Source: Phoronis australis (Eukaryota > Phoronida > Phoronidae). Taken from it: 64,000 nucleotides of DNA. Of the stretch, positions 59,496 to 64,000 are shown one piece after another. How positions within the stretch are numbered: position 1 is the stretch's first letter; each line of letters starts with the position of its first letter. Under the pieces are notes generated by a model. That model had not been told where the DNA came from, did not search any database, and saw nothing but the letters and a program-made list of their open reading frames with translations. A program made the position numbers and the translations under genes. The stretch is from NCBI GenBank assembly GCA_002633005.1, contig NMRA01000352.1, positions 69,882 to 133,881 of the forward strand, given 5' to 3'.

Positions 59496-60277
59496 CTGAA
59501 TGATAATTATAAATAGTTTCATTATTCAATAGACAACACTTCCTTTTAAGATATTCATACTTTCATTTTCACCGTATTAGAATGCAAAAACCTCAGTTAT
59601 CACTGAAACATGGGACATTTAGAAGTTAGAGCACTCCATGTATTTTCAGTTTTACCACCAAGCTTTTCAAGTAAAAAAATTAAAAGCAAACTTTAATTTG
59701 ACGACTAAAGGTCTACTAAGCAAATACTCACGTAGTACGATTCAAAAAGGACAAACACGTACAATGTTGCCAATTAATAATTCCAGGATCACAGTGCGAT
59801 TAGTACCAACCAGGTATGTGTGGAATTTATCATGTAAAGTGTAGTTGCGGCACATACCTTTGTTTAGTTAGATGCGATGTGCGCATTTTTTCAAGGTGTT
59901 TCTTTCCATCTTTGTAGTGTTACCCAAATACACCTTTAATTATGAATAGATGTTGCGTTTTGCAAACCGGTTCTCCTGTAAATACAAAGTATAACTTTGT
60001 TGAATTAATATTAACTAAACTTTGTCCACAATAGTAAATCATAGCCTGTTTCTTAATGCTTTGAATGTGTTTTTTGTTTTTGTCTGAATATCATTAGCAA
60101 CAACCAGACATGAATTGAATCTCATAAAATTCAGTTTTGACTTGGTGAAGATATTTATAAATGCAAAATGCAAACAACAGTTGTGAACATGCTATGCTAT
60201 ATTTAAGTTGATGTTAGCAATTAACCACGCTTCTGTTTTTTCTTATTTTTGGTTAAGAATACAACTTAGCACAATAT

Positions 60278-60617
60278 TGTTTATATGTTCGTATTGTATT
60301 GTTCTTAGAAGCAGAGCCACTTTGACTTTGTCCGCTGCATTGTCTCGGTTTGTGGCTGTCAAGAAAATTTCGAAATTCCTTCGAAATCTTTTCCATTGTT
60401 CCGGCAGGTTTCCACCCTGTTTCAAGGGTTTGGGCGCTAGAAACTTAGCCGACATTCCTCACTCAGGGCATCATGTAAATAGTTCGTGTGTCAGTGCGAC
60501 GATGTTATCTGATATGTTCAACCGCTTACTTAAATGTAACTGACCACCATTGTGTCAAGAACCGGAAACTGTTTATTGTTGTGCTCCGATGAACAATACA
60601 ATACGAACATATAAACA
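60278..60617 (-). mobile_element. Miniature gypsy-like element with inverted LTR ends (element iii)
   Basis: The element is 340 bp. Its ends are perfect 27-bp inverted repeats (60278-60304 and 60591-60617), TGTTTATATG...CATATAAACA, flanked by perfect AATAT duplications (60273-60277 and 60618-60622). From the right end on the - strand come an LTR-like segment, a leader, then an ATG at 60455 opening a gag N-terminus (FLAPKPLKQGGNLPEQWKRF and FEIFLTATNRDNAADKVKVA). It ends after LLLRTI, where the inverted LTR copy begins. The gag and LTR words overlap by GAACAATA at that join. Same architecture as element i but a different family. Confidence 0.75.
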
Positions 60618-62605
60618 AATATATCAAAGTCAGTGTTTGGGTGAAAATTTGCATTAGCTTATTCTTTGAGTGTGGGCCGGACTGACTTCTTCTGAGGACT
60701 TTCTATTTTATTTCATCTTTTCATCCAGTGAAAGTTTTTCCATTCTTTATCCCACTGCTTGAACCTACCAGCCCCAACTTCTGCACCTGTTAATCAAATA
60801 TGAAAATGATAAAATAATGCATTATGAATGTACACAATAGCCTTTAAGAGCCCCTCATCTTTTATATTTTGTCATCCTGTGCTTTGGGAGAAAGAACTTA
60901 AAGTTACCCTCACAAATGACACTGGTTTGATGAAAGATTTCATCTTCATTTTAAAAGTGTACGTGAGCATCAGTTACAATCAATACATAACTATAAAAAG
61001 CATCTTACCTCATCTTACCGGGCTGTAAAAACAAGAAAAATCTGTTATTTATATTATATAAGTCTTGGGTTCAGAAGACTAAAACCAAATAGTACATCAC
61101 AACATAATTTATGGAATACTTTTGTTTTTGACTTGGGTCGTTCCTCATCTGTGTCTGTCAAATCAGAAGTCAGCTCTGCAGGTGGGAGTTTCTTTCAATT
61201 TTCAATATAGTTGCAATTTTTTGGTTTTGTCGTTATTGTAATGCACTGTGTTCTCCACACTAAAACATTCCGAACTTTTTGATAATTTCTGGGGCAGTTC
61301 AATTTCAGCAAAATCTTAACTCGTTACTGCGGTGAGTCAAAACAAGTCGTGGAAAACGCTTAAACATGCCAATTTGCAAATAGAAAAATTAAATTCATGC
61401 ATTACGATTAATCAAGACTTGATAAGTAGTCCTACTGTTTTCAGTAGTTGGATGTATTAAAATAACCATAATACTGTAACCACGGAAACAAAATGTCGGT
61501 CACCAAAAACTTAGTACTTGCATTGTGGTAAATAACTTCAAAAGGATTATTTTGTTGTTATATTCATAATTGTGATTTGCTTACAAATATCCCCCAAAAT
61601 AGATAACGGTAACCACAAAAACTTTAAATACGTGACTGTGTTTATTTCATAATATTAACAAAAGTGTGACATTTTAGTCAACAGACAGTTTTTCTTTTAC
61701 TTCAAAATTTGTCTTTTTGACCAGTGTCATCGAGTTACATTGTTTACATGGATATCAAATTGCTAAATATTCCATTAGCAGCAAAGGTGACCTGTCACCA
61801 TGTGAGTCATGTCAGTGCTGTTAGTTTGAATTCACAGCTTTGGCCGATGCTTTTATTTCGTCACATCAAAAGTTTGCAATTTTTCACAATGAACTTTTCA
61901 CCAAATATTTTTATTAGACAGTGGTTGTTAATGATTGGAACGTTTGGAACTGCTTTCTAGAGTCCATCGTCAACAAATGATGGTTGGAGGAATTTCCCCA
62001 CCGTGTTACGTCCCGGAAGCGTCACATACCGGGGTAGAAATGCAGGCTGTAGAATGACATTATACTATAGTGTAGGCTACATGCATAGCGAAGTGACAGT
62101 GTAATGGATATATCACGTTAAGTTACAAATAATTTATAAAAGATTTATTTAAGAAATGTTCATTGTAGCTGAATGTCAAACTTTTATTGTGAAACAAATG
62201 TGTATTTGTTTATTGACATGTCTAATGTACCTGTTGGAAGTATACAATCATGACTTTTTGATCTGGCATATCAAAATTTTCAAATGTAAAGAAGCAATTA
62301 TAAAAAGGTTGCATATTTTTAATCATATTATTAGCCGCCCACTGTTTGACTGTCAGTTGGTAAGACGAAGCCATTTTATTGGACAAGGCAACGTTTCCAA
62401 TAGTCCTTTCTAGTTCAAAACGGGTCTCATGATACACAGGAACCCTTAATTTAGATACGAGTCAACTTTATCCAACATGAAAACCAAGGTGTTGTCACCC
62501 TCGTCCAGGCAATTGGGTGTTGCTCGATTTCCTTCTCTCATAAGAACTTGGAACACTTCCTCTTGATCAGGGCTACTCCAAACAGACTGGTTGACTGTAA
62601 GCAGG
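60618..62605. other. Intergenic sequence
   Basis: AT-rich. A - strand frame at 62640-62446 may be a C-terminal piece of the integrase-like protein in another frame. No other supported feature. Confidence 0.5.
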
Positions 62606-63595
62606 TTAGAAATGGTGTCCAGCATGGATGCAATTAACACCTCCAGTATTTGATAAAAAATAATTTACATCAGGTCTTCCAGATGGCAAAAAATGATTTC
62701 TTGACGATCGAATATGATGCGTGTGCATTCTTATTTCGTCTAATTCAGTTCTCAGCAAATCCATACAAGAAAATCTACAACAGTCTATGTGTAGGGTATT
62801 CGACATGTCAATTACTACCGCATTAGCCAGCTCCTTGAAATGATCAATCCATGTTGTCATCCCTCTAGAACCGAACTTGCTCCACCAAGATTCAATTCGC
62901 TGGTTGTTAGTGGAGCATCCATATAAAAACAAAGTCTGAAGTCTAGCGCGGGAGTCATTGTTGGCACTGCGCAAGAAGGACTGCATCCGCTCAATGTGCA
63001 CGTTTTCAGTACCATGATCTGACCTCACCACATTGGGCAAGCCACTGAGTTGTATAATTGCATTTAAAATATACTGACAAACTGCGGATTGATCATTGTT
63101 TGTTGAGGTTACCTCTAACCATGAAATCCTGCGAGAAAACCCGGCAATTCCACTGTGAATACAGAAACCGAAGGGTTTCAGTTTTTCCCATCCGTTCACG
63201 TGCCAGAGATCATTTGGACCTCTGGCACAATACTGCCTTCTTTGAAGATGTCTTTGACTTCTTATTTCAACACCTGGGTCTAGGTGCTTTAGAATGACTC
63301 GCACACTGTCGCGATCACTGATGACTTGGTGTACCTTCTGTAACTTGTGCATTACCCGATAACCAAGGTGCTTGCCGCTGCCACGTAGCTCATTTTCAGT
63401 AATGCTGATGACCCCTTGAACGGGGTCTTTGTGGTAGCACCTCCGCCTTGGCCCATGTCTCCTTCTAACACGTTTCAACTGAACAAGGCTAAGGCAGTAA
63501 TTGTGGTAAACACGCAAAAAGTCAATTATCACCTTGTATGTGAACCCCAGATGAATGTAATACATAATCACACTCTCCGTTAAAGTCCACGCCAA
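62606..63595 (-). CDS. Integrase-core (DDE) domain protein of transposon origin
   Basis: This uninterrupted frame has 319 codons from the first ATG (63565; the upstream 10 codons begin at a TTG and follow an in-frame stop). Residues about 15-60 are a basic helical N-terminal region. Next come GPNDLWHVNGWEKLKPFGFC, IHSGIAGFSRRISWLEV, LPNVVRSDHGTEN, and NQRIESWWSKFGSRG. This is the layout of the integrase-core family common in fish and invertebrate genomes (D-D-E, RNase H-like DNA strand transfer). The second D (RSDHGTEN) and the E (RIESWWS) are present, but the first catalytic position is N instead of D (WHVNG, usually WHIDG). The protein may therefore be inactive or domesticated. A downstream frame to 62446 might be a frameshifted C-terminus. 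Confidence 0.75.
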   Translation of the reverse strand: MAWTLTESVIMYYIHLGFTYKVIIDFLRVYHNYCLSLVQLKRVRRRHGPRRRCYHKDPVQGVISITENELRGSGKHLGYRVMHKLQKVHQVISDRDSVRVILKHLDPGVEIRSQRHLQRRQYCARGPNDLWHVNGWEKLKPFGFCIHSGIAGFSRRISWLEVTSTNNDQSAVCQYILNAIIQLSGLPNVVRSDHGTENVHIERMQSFLRSANNDSRARLQTLFLYGCSTNNQRIESWWSKFGSRGMTTWIDHFKELANAVVIDMSNTLHIDCCRFSCMDLLRTELDEIRMHTHHIRSSRNHFLPSGRPDVNYFLSNTGGVNCIHAGHHF

Positions 63596-63726
63596 CTCTA
63601 AAAGTTAGATAAGGCACCGACATTGAAATTTAATCTGAACTTTGTTGAGTAAAATGGCTGGCACAATTGACCTTCACCTCAAAAAATTCATCCAGTCACT
63701 AGAAAGATGAAAACAGGTGTCCGGAT

Positions 63727-63985
63727 GAATAACATTTCCACCCAGGCGGAAATAAATTCAACCTATGATGAAATAATTTCCATCCAGGTAAAAATAATTC
63801 CACCCAGGTGAAAATAATTTCCACACAGGAGAAAACTATTTCCACACGGGTGAAAATAATTTCCATCTAGGTTGAAAGAATTTCCACCGGGGTGAAAATA
63901 ATTTCCATCTAGGTTGAAGCAGTTTCCACCTGGGTGAAAATAGTTTCCACCTAGGTTGAATTATTTCCTCCTAGGTGAAAAAGGA
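63727..63985. repeat. Quasi-palindromic 22-bp minisatellite
   Basis: About eleven imperfect units of AATTTCCACCCAGGTGAAAA type run to near the window end. Each unit is itself close to a palindrome (TTCCACC-x2-GGTGAA). No spacers, so not a CRISPR array. Confidence 0.85.
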
Positions 63986-64000
63986 AAAATAAAATAAACT

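Larger units (their letters stand above)
57296..59660. repeat. Two-copy direct duplication, each copy hit by an LTR-derived insertion
   Basis: Copy 1 (about 57296-58163) and copy 2 (about 58164-59660) share TTTTCCCTCCAACAA, GATAACACCAGTGAGATGTG, CGAGCAATGTTTGTAGTATT and AATGCAAAAACCTCAGTTAT in order. Without the insertions (57474-57919 in copy 1, 58448-59494 in copy 2) each is about 0.4-0.45 kb. Confidence 0.75.

Noticed and set aside
63727-63985. CRISPR-like repeat array
   Set aside because: The genome is eukaryotic and the units are contiguous without spacers.

Overview
This is eukaryotic (metazoan) genomic DNA: AT-rich, intron-dominated and dense in transposon relics. It is dominated by one complete protein-coding gene on the + strand, an orthologue of C2CD5 (also called CDP138). 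I could follow it through 29 coding exons from the ATG at 5238 to the TAG at 45926. Every exon has AG/GT borders and the phases are compatible throughout (3516 nt, 1171 residues). The gene structure, the transposon mix (THAP/Harbinger-like, hAT-like, TTAA-type, gypsy-like LTR derivatives, L1/CR1-like LINE) and the sequence divergence from the vertebrate protein suggest a marine invertebrate, possibly a non-vertebrate deuterostome. The species cannot be fixed from the sequence alone.

Layout. 1-705: reverse-transcriptase relic of a LINE (- strand) carrying a 127-bp insertion. 706-5223: gene-free, with a plausible CpG-richer promoter zone near 2.0-2.7 kb. 5238-45926: C2CD5. Its 12.9-kb intron 19 (25607-38475) holds a second, antisense gene with at least six exons (ankyrin repeats plus a charged C-terminal tail, 33198 down to 26917). 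Other introns hold recognisable mobile elements: a 1.63-kb TTAA-flanked element with an hAT-like MITE inserted exactly at its edge (16.3-18.4 kb), a second copy of that MITE (29.35 kb), a mariner-like MITE (28.4 kb), tRNA-derived SINE pieces and a four-copy interspersed family. Both single-N positions (33699 and 43967) sit at the start of near-identical repeats of about 0.5 kb. These look like uncollapsed haplotypes, and each duplicates an exon.

45927-64000 is intergenic or accessory. It has coding-like fragments on the - strand at 48.0-50.5 kb, a degenerate tandem array of about 460 bp per unit (48.7-53.5 kb), and a broken DDE_Tnp_4 (Harbinger-like) transposase (55.45-56.3 kb). A small duplicated locus at 57.3-59.7 kb received LTR-retroelement derivatives. 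An uninterrupted integrase-core protein lies at 62.6-63.6 kb and a quasi-palindromic 22-bp minisatellite runs to the window end.

The most unusual observation is a cluster of three miniature LTR-derived elements within 3.2 kb, all carrying gag-type coding sequence on the - strand. Two of them (57474-57919 and 60278-60617) have the outer ends of the LTR as inverted rather than direct repeats. Each still starts TG, ends CA and is flanked by a perfect 5-bp target duplication, so each appears to have integrated as an inverted-LTR unit. The third (58448-59494) has identical 135-bp direct LTRs around one open frame joining gag to what looks like the tail of pol. Its pre-insertion site survives in the neighbouring duplicate.
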